A program made the position numbers and the translations under genes. Below, in pieces: positions 50,775 through 58,411 of a stretch of DNA of 64,000 nucleotides; within the stretch, counting starts at the first letter, position 1, and each line of letters starts with the position of its first letter. This DNA is from an uncultured Eubacterium sp. (GTDB taxonomy: Bacteria; Bacillota; Clostridia; Lachnospirales; Lachnospiraceae), in NCBI GenBank assembly GCA_910584875.1, contig CAJUDA010000010.1, positions 1 through 64,000 on the forward strand, read 5' to 3'. A model generated the notes under the pieces. The model was not told where the DNA came from. It made no database searches and saw only the letters and a list, made by a program, of their open reading frames with translations.

Positions 50775-51446
50775 TTATGGTTCGAGGATATATCCGATTC
50801 CCCGTACTGTTTTTAGATTGAGATTACTTCCTGCGGTATGCAGCCGCTTTCGTAAGAAATGGATATAGGTATCCAGATTGCCCTCTTCTACCGGGGCGTC
50901 GACTCCCCAGACCCGCGTAAAGAGAACCATGCGGTTTATGACCTGGGCAGGTTCCCTCATAAATGTCTCTAAGAGGAGTCCCTCCCTGCCGGATAGCGGC
51001 AGTTCCCCGCCGGGACCGGACAGGATCCGCAGGGAACGGTTATAAGAAATGTCTTCATACGATAACAGACCATCATCCTCATAGCGTCCGCTGCGTCTGC
51101 CCAGGGAACGGATCCGTGCTGACAGCTCTTCAAATTCAAATGGTTTCACGATGTAGTCATCGGCCCCGCTGTCCAGTCCCTCGATCCGGTCGTACAGCTC
51201 TCCCAGTGCGGTAATGAGGATCACCGGGGTGGTGACACCGGCTTTTCTTGCTTTTTTCAGTACGAGGAGACCGTTCATCGTGGGCAGCATACGGTCCAGA
51301 AGGACGAGATCGTAAGCGTCCTGTAAAAAGAGATCAAGCCCGTCCCTTCCATCGTGGCAGACATCGACTTCATAGTTTTCTTTTTCCAACTGAAAGATCA
51401 GCAATTCGCATAATGCTTCATCGTCTTCGATCAATAAAAGTTTCAA
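50775..51446 (-). CDS. OmpR/PhoB-family response regulator (TTG start)
   Basis: A 223-residue regulator starting at TTG 51446, chosen because CGGGAGGGAT lies about seven bases upstream and the protein then begins at KLLLIEDDEALCELL; the longer open frame to 51488 adds nothing conserved. The receiver has the phosphoacceptor in LVLLDRMLPTMNG (Asn rather than the usual Asp two residues before the Gly). Thr/Lys are in LITALGE and DYIVKPFEFEE. The winged helix ends TVRGIGYILEP. A long inverted repeat (51494-51553) in the divergent promoter region is its likely operator. Confidence 0.93.
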   Translation of the reverse strand: MKLLLIEDDEALCELLIFQLEKENYEVDVCHDGRDGLDLFLQDAYDLVLLDRMLPTMNGLLVLKKARKAGVTTPVILITALGELYDRIEGLDSGADDYIVKPFEFEELSARIRSLGRRSGRYEDDGLLSYEDISYNRSLRILSGPGGELPLSGREGLLLETFMREPAQVINRMVLFTRVWGVDAPVEEGNLDTYIHFLRKRLHTAGSNLNLKTVRGIGYILEP

Positions 51447-51493
51447 TCCGATCCCTCCCGAATCCAGTCTATATACAGAGTGTACCATAGAAA

Positions 51494-51553
51494 TCTTAAA
51501 AAATCCTTGAAATCGTAAAATAAATTAAAGGTGAATTTCAAGATTTTTTAAAG
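51494..51553. promoter_or_regulatory. Long inverted repeat between divergent operons
   Basis: TCTTAAAAAATCCTTGAAATC (51494-51514) and its near inverse complement (51533-51553, core TTTCAAGATTTTTTAAAG) flank an 18-base AT-rich centre. About 18 of 21 positions pair. It lies between the regulator gene and the transport operon, so one bound regulator could act on both promoters. A -10-like TAAGAT at 51564-51569 has no good -35, as expected for an activated promoter. Confidence 0.6.
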
Positions 51554-51601
51554 GAAATCCTGCTAAGATAGGGGACAGAAAAGAAACAAGGAGGGATTAT
51601 A

Positions 51602-53899
51602 TTGAGTAAAATAAGGAGATGGCTATCATTTACAGGAATCCTCGGTATGGTACTTATGCTGTGTTCCGGGTGTGGAGGCGCTGACGGAGGTAAGAAGAAG
51701 GGAAATAGTGACGATCTGACAGAGAGTGGTCTGGTCAGGGCAGGGAACGGCCGGTTTATCGAAGAAGAGGTGACGCTGCCGAAAGAGATCCGAAGGATCA
51801 AGGCAATGGAGAAACTGGCTGACGGCAGCCTGGAAGTGATCGGAGAGAGCAAAGAGACCGGTACCTGTTTCCTTCTCAGAAGCCCGGACGGAGGAAAGAA
51901 ATGGGATCAGAAAAAGATCGATGGTCTGGGAAAGGACTACCGCCCGCAGACGGCGATCGCACCGGATGGCAGAGCGGTGCTGCTAAGTTATATGAAAGAG
52001 GGGACTGTAAATGCGAAAATAGCAGATACGGATGGCACGACAAAGGACGTTACCTTTTCCCTGCCGGATGATGCGGCGAAGGATTCGGAAAACCAGATCG
52101 TCCAGTCGCTCTATGATGCAGAGGGAAATCTGGTTGTCCTGGATATGCACGGCGTCCTGTATGAAGTGACGGCAGACGGCGTATGCAAAAAGGCATATGA
52201 TACAAAGGGGGCGGATATCCGGCATTTCAGTATCGCCGGAACGACGCTGTATGCGGTACATGAGGATGGGATCCTGATATTTGATACAAAGGGGAAAAAG
52301 GCGCTGGATTCCGAATCGGTACTGGATCTTCTGGTTAAAAAGGATGGGAAACTGAGTGAAAACGACACAGACCGGGGACGTCCCCTGTTAATTTCTTCCG
52401 GGACAAAGAAGGATGCCGTAATGCTTGTCTGGGAGGATGGGATTTTCCATTTCACCCGGGGCGGGAGTGTGATGGAGCAGCTTGCCGACAGCGCTATGAC
52501 CAGTCTTAGCGGCGGGGATCTGACTCTGCTCGGTCTGGCGGCAATGGATGATAAAAATATATTGATTGCCGCCTATGATGGGGAATCAGATAAATTATTC
52601 CATTACACGTATGATAAGGAAGCGGCAGCGGTGCCGGAGAAAGAGCTGTCGGTCTACGCACTGGATGATTCTGCCTTTTTGCGCCAGGCAGTAAAGCTGT
52701 TCCAGAAAAATAACCCGGATGTCCATGTAAAACTGGAATTCGGACTGTCCGGGAAAGACGGCGTGACACTGGAGGATGCTCTTTCGACCCTGAATACAAA
52801 TATCCTTGCCGGGAAAGGACCGGATGTGCTGATCCTGGACGGGATGCCGGTGGACAGCTATATCAGTAAAGGGATTCTCTGTGATATCACGGATATCGTT
52901 GACGAGATCGATAAAAAGGATGGGATTTTCCAGGGAATCAAAGAGGGCAGTAAAAAGGATGGGAAGATCTATGCCATGCCGGTACGTTTTCTGATCTCCA
53001 TCGTGGAAGGCGACAAGGATACGGTGGCGGCCGGACAGTCCCTGCCGGCGCTGGCAAAAAGAGCAGGGGAACTGAGGCAGAAGAAGCCCCAGGGAAAAAA
53101 TATTATTGGCAAAGGGAACAGAACACTGCTCCGGGATCTGTATTATGCGGATTCTGCTTCCTGGCAGAAGGAAGACGGCACGCTGGACCAGAATGCGCTG
53201 AAGGAATACCTGACATATGCAAAACAGATGTCTGATCTGGATTCTGTCGGAAAAGAGGATGATTTCCAGGATAAGGAAGTCGGTGATGGAACATTTGGCG
53301 GGGAGAAGGTCGGGAGCAGCAACAGTTCAGGACTGCTCAGCGAGGATTGTCAGATCTCCATCGGTTCCCTGGCAGGGATCTATGACCTGCAGACAATGTG
53401 CAGCATCGAGGTACAGACAAAGACAGATTACTGTCTGATGAACAGCGGGAAGGTCAGATCCTACATCCCTTATCTGACGGCAGGCATCATAGAGGGCCGC
53501 AGCAGCGAGACAGCAAAGGCATTTGTCAGGGAACTTCTGGGGAAAAAGGCGGGAAACAGTGCGTCCAATGGCATTCCGGTAAACCGTGCCGCCTATGACG
53601 CCGTATGCGAAGAAAAACTGCATGCCCAGAACGTAAAAGATGACAGTGGTGTATCGACAAGTTCAAAAGACGGAAAGACGGTCAGTTTTGAATATGTTGA
53701 CCTGACAAAAGAGGACGAGGATAAACTGACAAACATTATAGAGAGTCTTACGACGCCTTCCATGACCAACCGTGTCATACAGGAGATGGTTCTGGAGCAG
53801 GGTGAGAAATACCTTCAGGGAGAACTGTCCCTGGAGAGTGCGGCAGAGGCGGTCCTCAAAAAAGTAAATCTGTATCTGGCAGAAAACGGTGCGCAGTAA
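51602..53899 (+). CDS. Propeller-like plus solute-binding lipoprotein (TTG start)
   Basis: A 765-residue lipoprotein. TTG 51602 follows AAGGAGGG by six bases and no in-frame ATG competes. The signal ends at a Cys-containing box (LCSGCGG). Residues about 45-340 have repeated short strands with Asp/Gly turns (SPDGGKKWDQKK, APDGRAVLLSYM, AEGNLVVLDMHGVLYEVTADG), suggesting a beta-propeller. Residues about 350-765 are an extracellular solute-binding domain (SVYALDDSAFLRQAVKLFQKNNPDVHVKLEF, GKGPDVLILDGMPVDSYISKGILCDITDIVD). It should capture a sugar or peptide ligand for the two permeases that follow 24 bases later. The propeller fusion is unusual for CUT1-type binding proteins. Confidence 0.82.
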   Translation: MSKIRRWLSFTGILGMVLMLCSGCGGADGGKKKGNSDDLTESGLVRAGNGRFIEEEVTLPKEIRRIKAMEKLADGSLEVIGESKETGTCFLLRSPDGGKKWDQKKIDGLGKDYRPQTAIAPDGRAVLLSYMKEGTVNAKIADTDGTTKDVTFSLPDDAAKDSENQIVQSLYDAEGNLVVLDMHGVLYEVTADGVCKKAYDTKGADIRHFSIAGTTLYAVHEDGILIFDTKGKKALDSESVLDLLVKKDGKLSENDTDRGRPLLISSGTKKDAVMLVWEDGIFHFTRGGSVMEQLADSAMTSLSGGDLTLLGLAAMDDKNILIAAYDGESDKLFHYTYDKEAAAVPEKELSVYALDDSAFLRQAVKLFQKNNPDVHVKLEFGLSGKDGVTLEDALSTLNTNILAGKGPDVLILDGMPVDSYISKGILCDITDIVDEIDKKDGIFQGIKEGSKKDGKIYAMPVRFLISIVEGDKDTVAAGQSLPALAKRAGELRQKKPQGKNIIGKGNRTLLRDLYYADSASWQKEDGTLDQNALKEYLTYAKQMSDLDSVGKEDDFQDKEVGDGTFGGEKVGSSNSSGLLSEDCQISIGSLAGIYDLQTMCSIEVQTKTDYCLMNSGKVRSYIPYLTAGIIEGRSSETAKAFVRELLGKKAGNSASNGIPVNRAAYDAVCEEKLHAQNVKDDSGVSTSSKDGKTVSFEYVDLTKEDEDKLTNIIESLTTPSMTNRVIQEMVLEQGEKYLQGELSLESAAEAVLKKVNLYLAENGAQ

Positions 53900-53923
53900 G
53901 CACTGGCAGGGAGGGATACGGAT

Positions 53924-54769
53924 ATGACGAAGAGAAAGAGAGCCGGCTGGCTGTTTATTCTGCCGGGACTGGCGGGCGTACTCATTTTTTATCTGATCCC
54001 TTTTGGGGATGTGGTGCGGCGCTCGTTCTGGCGCACAGCGGGAGACCAGTTTGCCGGACTGGATAACTACAGGCAGGTGTTTGAAAATCAGGCGTTCCGC
54101 CTGGCGGCAGGAAATACGGCGAGATTCGTGCTCGTCTGCCTGCCGCTCCTGCTGGGAATTTCCCTGGGACTGGCGGTACTGCTGAAAAAGCAGGGTAAGA
54201 TGAGAAAGATCATGAAAAGCGCATATCTGGTACCTCTGGCGGTTCCGGCGGCGAGTGTGGTACTTCTCTGGAACATTGTGTTTGACAAGTCAGGCATCCT
54301 GAACGGTATCCTCTCTGTGGTTCATCTGCAGGGGAAGGACTGGATGAACTCGGACGCTTCCTTCTGGGTGCTGGTATTCAGCTATATATGGAAAAACCTG
54401 GGATATGACGTGATTTTGTGGCTGGCAGGACTTCTTGGCATTCCGGAGAGTGTCTATGAGGCAGCGAGTGTTGACGGGGCCGGGGAGTGGAAATGTTTTC
54501 TGTATATCACGCTGCCCAATATCCGTCCGACCGCTTTTACGATCATCGTTCTCTCATTTTTGAATTCGTTTAAAGTATTCCGGGAGGCGTATCTGGTGGC
54601 AGGGAATTATCCGCAGGAAAAAATATATCTGCTGCAGCATGTGTTTAACAACTGGTTTTCCGAATTATCGGTGGATAAAATGGCGGCAGGATCGGTGCTT
54701 CTGTGTGTGGTGATCACCGTGTTTGTACTGATCCTGCAGCGCAGCTGGGGGGGAGTGGATGAAACATAA
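53924..54769 (+). CDS. Sugar-type ABC transporter permease
   Basis: A 281-residue membrane protein of the MalF/UgpA type with about six helices. The N-terminus AGWLFILPGLAGVLIFYLIPF is characteristic, and the EAA loop that docks with the ATPase is EAASVDGAGEWKCFLYITLPNIRPT. No ATPase gene occurs in the operon, so a shared ATPase encoded elsewhere is expected. It overlaps the second permease by 11 bases. Confidence 0.92.
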   Translation: MTKRKRAGWLFILPGLAGVLIFYLIPFGDVVRRSFWRTAGDQFAGLDNYRQVFENQAFRLAAGNTARFVLVCLPLLLGISLGLAVLLKKQGKMRKIMKSAYLVPLAVPAASVVLLWNIVFDKSGILNGILSVVHLQGKDWMNSDASFWVLVFSYIWKNLGYDVILWLAGLLGIPESVYEAASVDGAGEWKCFLYITLPNIRPTAFTIIVLSFLNSFKVFREAYLVAGNYPQEKIYLLQHVFNNWFSELSVDKMAAGSVLLCVVITVFVLILQRSWGGVDET

Positions 54770-55622
54770 AGGGAAGTGGAAACGGGTGGCAGGGTTTCTG
54801 CCGCTGGCAGTATTTGCGATTCTGGAGGTGAGTCCTCTGCTGTTTTTGCTGGCAGGGACATTTATGGAGGATCAGGAGATTGTGGATCAGATCGCCCCGG
54901 TGCTTGGGAGTGGGGAAGGGTATGCTTCCTGGCGGCTGATCCCGCTCTATCCTACCGGGAGAAACCTGGTGGGGCTTCTGCTGGATTCACCGGAATTTTT
55001 CCAGATGTTCTGGAATTCAGTCAGGATCACAGTGGGGATTCTGGCGGGACAGCTTATTTTTGGCATGCCGGCGGCATGGGGACTGGCGAGATATTCTTTC
55101 CGGGCAAAAAAAATGATCTATATGATCTATATCATTATGATGATGATGCCCTTTCAGGTGACGATGCTGTCGCAATATCTGGTCCTTGACCGTCTGCATC
55201 TGCTGGATACGGGGGCAGCCGTGATCCTCCCGGGGATGTTTTCCACCTTTTCGGTGTTTATCATGTACCGTTTCTTTTGCGGTATCTCCGAAAGTGTTCT
55301 GGAAGCGGCACGGATCGACGGGGCCGGGGAGTGGAGGATTTTTCTCCGGATCGGTATTCCGCTGGGAGCATCCGGCATCATCTCGGCGCTGGTACTGTCT
55401 TTTCTGGAGTGCTGGAACATGATCGAGCAGTCCATGACATTTCTGGAGACAAAAAGTCTCTGGCCGCTGTCGCTGTTTATGCCGGAGATCAGCAGCAGTA
55501 ATGCGGGATTTTCCCTGTGTGCGTCTTTCATGGCACTGCTTCCGGCAGTATTTGTATTTATGGCAGGACAGGATTATCTGGAACAGGGGATCGCCTATTC
55601 GGCAAAGGAGGGAACTCATTGA
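54759..55622 (+). CDS. Sugar-type ABC transporter permease, second subunit
   Basis: A 287-residue MalG/UgpE-type permease with six helices. The EAA loop is EAARIDGAGEWRIFLRIGIPLGAS. A segment of about 65 residues with DSPEFFQMFWNSVRITVGILAGQLIFGMPAAWGLARY matches the conserved second permease half. The stop overlaps the TTG start of the HlyD-like gene by four bases (TTGA), which ties importer and adaptor into one translational unit. Confidence 0.92.
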   Translation: MKHKGKWKRVAGFLPLAVFAILEVSPLLFLLAGTFMEDQEIVDQIAPVLGSGEGYASWRLIPLYPTGRNLVGLLLDSPEFFQMFWNSVRITVGILAGQLIFGMPAAWGLARYSFRAKKMIYMIYIIMMMMPFQVTMLSQYLVLDRLHLLDTGAAVILPGMFSTFSVFIMYRFFCGISESVLEAARIDGAGEWRIFLRIGIPLGASGIISALVLSFLECWNMIEQSMTFLETKSLWPLSLFMPEISSSNAGFSLCASFMALLPAVFVFMAGQDYLEQGIAYSAKEGTH

Positions 55623-56872
55623 AGAAATTAAAGGGAAAAAATGCATTCTGGCTGAAAGGGCTTGTATGGCTGGCCGGTATTATGGTTCTTTTTACTGTGA
55701 TATCGAAAATCACGGATTCTTTTACGGTGGCAAAAGTGAAAACCGGCACTCCCTCACAGAAAAAACTGCAGTATGAAGTGTCGGCAGAGGGACAGATAGA
55801 GAAAAACAGGGAAGTATTTATCCTGACCCAGCCGGAACTTCTTGTGGAGTCGGTACTGGTCAGTGAGGGACAACGTGTGAAAAAAGGGGACCTGCTGGCG
55901 AGGCTTGATATAAAACAGCTCAAAGAACGGATGGACACGCTAAAAGGCGAAAAGAGGGCGCTGGAGCTGCAGAATGAGGCAGCAGAAAAAAACAGGCGGC
56001 TTGCCTGGCGCAGGCGGACAAAAGCGCTGGCGCAGGCAAAGAAGGAGTACGGGCAGCTGAAAGAGAAAAACAGGAAGGCACTGGTGAAGGCAAAAAAGAA
56101 GCTGGATGCCAAGGCATGGCGGGAGATGAAAAGGGCAGCAGAGCAGGAAGAAAAGGAGGCAGAGAAGGCAGTCGAAGAGGCAGGAGAGGAGCCGGAGGCA
56201 GATAACAGTGTAGAAGTGAATAATATCTCCATCCGCAATTTGCAAAAACAGCTGGATAAACTGGATAAAATCCGAAAACAAAAAGGGGAGATCCGGGCGT
56301 CCCGGGCAGGCGTCATTACCGGGATACTGGTGAATGTGGGACAGAAGACACAGGATACCGGATTTATGACGATGACGGACGACAGCGCCGGACTCCGGTT
56401 TACCGGGCAGCTGATGATCCCGGATGCCAGATATGTTTCCGTGGGAGATAAGGTCACGCTGCAGTCAGCCGGCAGTAAGCAGGAAGAAGTCTCAGTCACC
56501 GCCATGGAAATGGATGAGAGCAGGGAGTTTATGAAAGTGACAGCGCTGCTCCCTGCGGGGACATTTGCACTGGGCGAGACCGTCACGATGACAGCGGTAC
56601 AGGAATCCGAAAGCTATCCCTGTACGGTCCCGGTGACGGCGCTCCGGCAGGAATCCGGCAGAAACTTTGTCCTCACCGTACAGACGGAGGATACTGTGCT
56701 GGGAGAACAGGAGATCGCAAGACAGGCGGAAGTAACGGTATTAGAAAAAAATGAGTCCTGTGCGGCGCTGGAAGCGGACGCCCTGGATAAAGAAACCCGG
56801 ATCATTACAGACAGTGACCGGTATGTACAGACCGGGGACAGGATCAGGATCAGAGGAGAGGGAGACGAGTGA
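55619..56872 (+). CDS. HlyD/RND-type adaptor protein (TTG start)
   Basis: A 417-residue membrane-fusion-protein homologue. TTG 55619 has AAAGGAGG seven bases upstream; the longer open frame is inside the permease gene. One N-terminal helix (about 11-30) precedes a first lipoyl half (PELLVESVLVSEGQRVKKGDLLARLD), a Lys/Glu-rich coiled-coil hairpin (about 100-220, EKNRRLAWRRRTKALAQAKKEY), and the second lipoyl half (IRASRAGVITGILVNVGQKTQDTG). A beta-barrel domain follows (SVGDKVTLQSAGSKQEEVSVTAMEM). In Gram-positive bacteria such adaptors usually pair with MacB-type exporters. Here only the MacB-like ectodomain protein follows. Confidence 0.88.
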   Translation: MKKLKGKNAFWLKGLVWLAGIMVLFTVISKITDSFTVAKVKTGTPSQKKLQYEVSAEGQIEKNREVFILTQPELLVESVLVSEGQRVKKGDLLARLDIKQLKERMDTLKGEKRALELQNEAAEKNRRLAWRRRTKALAQAKKEYGQLKEKNRKALVKAKKKLDAKAWREMKRAAEQEEKEAEKAVEEAGEEPEADNSVEVNNISIRNLQKQLDKLDKIRKQKGEIRASRAGVITGILVNVGQKTQDTGFMTMTDDSAGLRFTGQLMIPDARYVSVGDKVTLQSAGSKQEEVSVTAMEMDESREFMKVTALLPAGTFALGETVTMTAVQESESYPCTVPVTALRQESGRNFVLTVQTEDTVLGEQEIARQAEVTVLEKNESCAALEADALDKETRIITDSDRYVQTGDRIRIRGEGDE

Positions 56873-57708
56873 GAGCGAAAAGGATCGTAAAAGGAATACT
56901 GACCGTGTCAGGTATGCTGCTGGCGGCATTGTTATTTGCGGTGGGAAAGGATCAGAGAATCCGGGGGGACCGTTTTCTCAAAAATGTAACGATACAGGCA
57001 GAGGGAGAAGGCTTTGAGATCAGCCGTGATCCTTCCGGGCAGGACGATTCCTTTTCGGCATGGACGCAGTGCCGGAAGGAGCCGCTCAAGTCGGGATCCG
57101 GCAGAACCTGTGACGCAGATGTGATCGCTGTCAATGGGGACTCGGGATGTGTATATCCCGCCGGGACAAACCTGCCTGCCAGTGATCCGGGAGGATGCAT
57201 TATCGGAAAAAAACTGGCGGAGGATTTATTTGGCAGTGATCATGCCATGGGAGAAAAACTGGTCTGGAGAGAGCGTGAATGGACTGTCCGTGCCGTGGTG
57301 GAAGAACCATCGGAGCTCTGTATGCTGCAGGCGTCGGGGATAAAGGATCAGCTGGTCTTTGACCGGATCAGTATCGCGGTGCCAGAAGAGGATGACAGGA
57401 GGAAGGCAGTGGAAGAATTTGTGGTCAGCCAGGGACTGGATGCCCATGCCCTCCGGTGGGATTATCTCTATGGAGCAGAGTGGTTTTTGGAGATGGTTCC
57501 GTCCGACTGGTCTGATTTTGACGGATGGGGGGAGAACCTGAAACAACGGAATAAGGCGGTGAAGTATGCAAAGACAGCAGAGAAGTCAGCGATCGAGGAA
57601 AGCGGATTGAGATACCGGAGGAGGGGGGTGATTTTTGACGCTGCCGGGTTTTTCTGTGTTATGGCAGGGCTGGTGATAATAAGATGGAAAGCCGCTTGTA
57701 AAATGTGA
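56869..57708 (+). CDS. MacB/FtsX-like ectodomain protein (GTG start)
   Basis: A 279-residue protein beginning at GTG 56869, overlapping the adaptor stop (GTGA). An N-terminal helix (about 8-25) and a C-terminal helix (about 255-275, FDAAGFFCVMAGLVIIRW) bracket an extracytoplasmic domain. The domain has a MacB_PCD-like arrangement: GGCIIGKKLAEDLFGSDHAMGEKLVWREREWTVRAVVEEP. Conventional MacB adds two more helices and an ATPase. Its counterpart at 43810-44676 has the same size and layout. It may link the adaptor to a permease, but no data here prove it. Confidence 0.62.
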   Translation: MRAKRIVKGILTVSGMLLAALLFAVGKDQRIRGDRFLKNVTIQAEGEGFEISRDPSGQDDSFSAWTQCRKEPLKSGSGRTCDADVIAVNGDSGCVYPAGTNLPASDPGGCIIGKKLAEDLFGSDHAMGEKLVWREREWTVRAVVEEPSELCMLQASGIKDQLVFDRISIAVPEEDDRRKAVEEFVVSQGLDAHALRWDYLYGAEWFLEMVPSDWSDFDGWGENLKQRNKAVKYAKTAEKSAIEESGLRYRRRGVIFDAAGFFCVMAGLVIIRWKAACKM

Positions 57709-57919
57709 AAGTCGATTACAAAACGGGAAGGTCGGGTTTCATTCGAGCGCCCTAAATGCCCGAATTACAAATTATACCTCAAAAAGTGCGATCTGTACCA
57801 GAAAGTAGAAAAATGTGTTTTATAATATTATAATATAGAAAAAATAACAAACCCCCAGATTGAAATTTTCTGCGGATGAGAGCAGAAATCGCACTGTATA
57901 ACACGAGGAGGTATGAAAA

Positions 57920-58411
57920 ATGAAGATATACCGGGATATCGATCGGATCAAAATAAAAAAAACAGAGAGAAGAGGGAGGAAACCTCTTCGTCTATTGGCA
58001 TTCCTGCTCTGTGCCAGCCTGCTGATCACCGCCTGTCCGTACATACCAGAGACAGTTTCCGGCACGGTCAGGGCACAGGCGGCAGGCGCCGGAGTGTCGC
58101 CGGACCGCAGCAGGGCGGCTGACAGCGGGCACACGAACCATACGGGCTGGACAAAACTGACGAGTTCGACAAGCACACTGACAGCCGGGACAAATTATTA
58201 CCTGGCGAGTGACGTGGCAGTATCATCCGTGCTGTCCATATCAGGCAGTGGTACGATCAACCTCTGCCTGAACGGCTGCAAACTGACAAAACAATACGCG
58301 TCGTATGTTAGTGACGCAAAGACATGGCTGGTCACTGTGCCAGCCGGTGTGACCCTGAACGTACATGATTGTCAGGACGGTGGGATTTTAGGTGCGGGTG
58401 ATGATCAATAG
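57920..58411 (+). CDS. 5' part of an InlB-repeat adhesin, ended by TAG
   Basis: A 163-residue product as read. An Arg/Lys-rich start leads to a signal peptide (LRLLAFLLCASLLITACPYIPETVSG). Then TKLTSSTSTLTAGTNYYLASDVAVSS and INLCLNGCKLTKQ begin a right-handed beta-helix-like domain. TAG at 58409-58411 follows GAGDDQ. The frame then continues without a shift to 62605, giving IGGICVNGTLNVYGGSI, which fits the same fold, so the stop interrupts one gene. GAGGAGG precedes ATG 57920. As it stands it would be a secreted fragment. Confidence 0.8.
   Translation: MKIYRDIDRIKIKKTERRGRKPLRLLAFLLCASLLITACPYIPETVSGTVRAQAAGAGVSPDRSRAADSGHTNHTGWTKLTSSTSTLTAGTNYYLASDVAVSSVLSISGSGTINLCLNGCKLTKQYASYVSDAKTWLVTVPAGVTLNVHDCQDGGILGAGDDQ

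Noticed and set aside
55558..56586. Long Ser/Phe-rich open frame of 342 codons opposite the adaptor gene.
   Set aside because: It is the complement of a Lys/Glu-rich coiled-coil coding region; the composition is an artefact of that.
57709..57919. Gap before the adhesin with 8-base inverted copies AGTGCGAT (57785) and ATCGCACT (57888) and TATAAT-like runs.
   Set aside because: The pairing spans 100 bases and no riboswitch core or terminator was recognised. It is probably an ordinary AT-rich promoter and leader.
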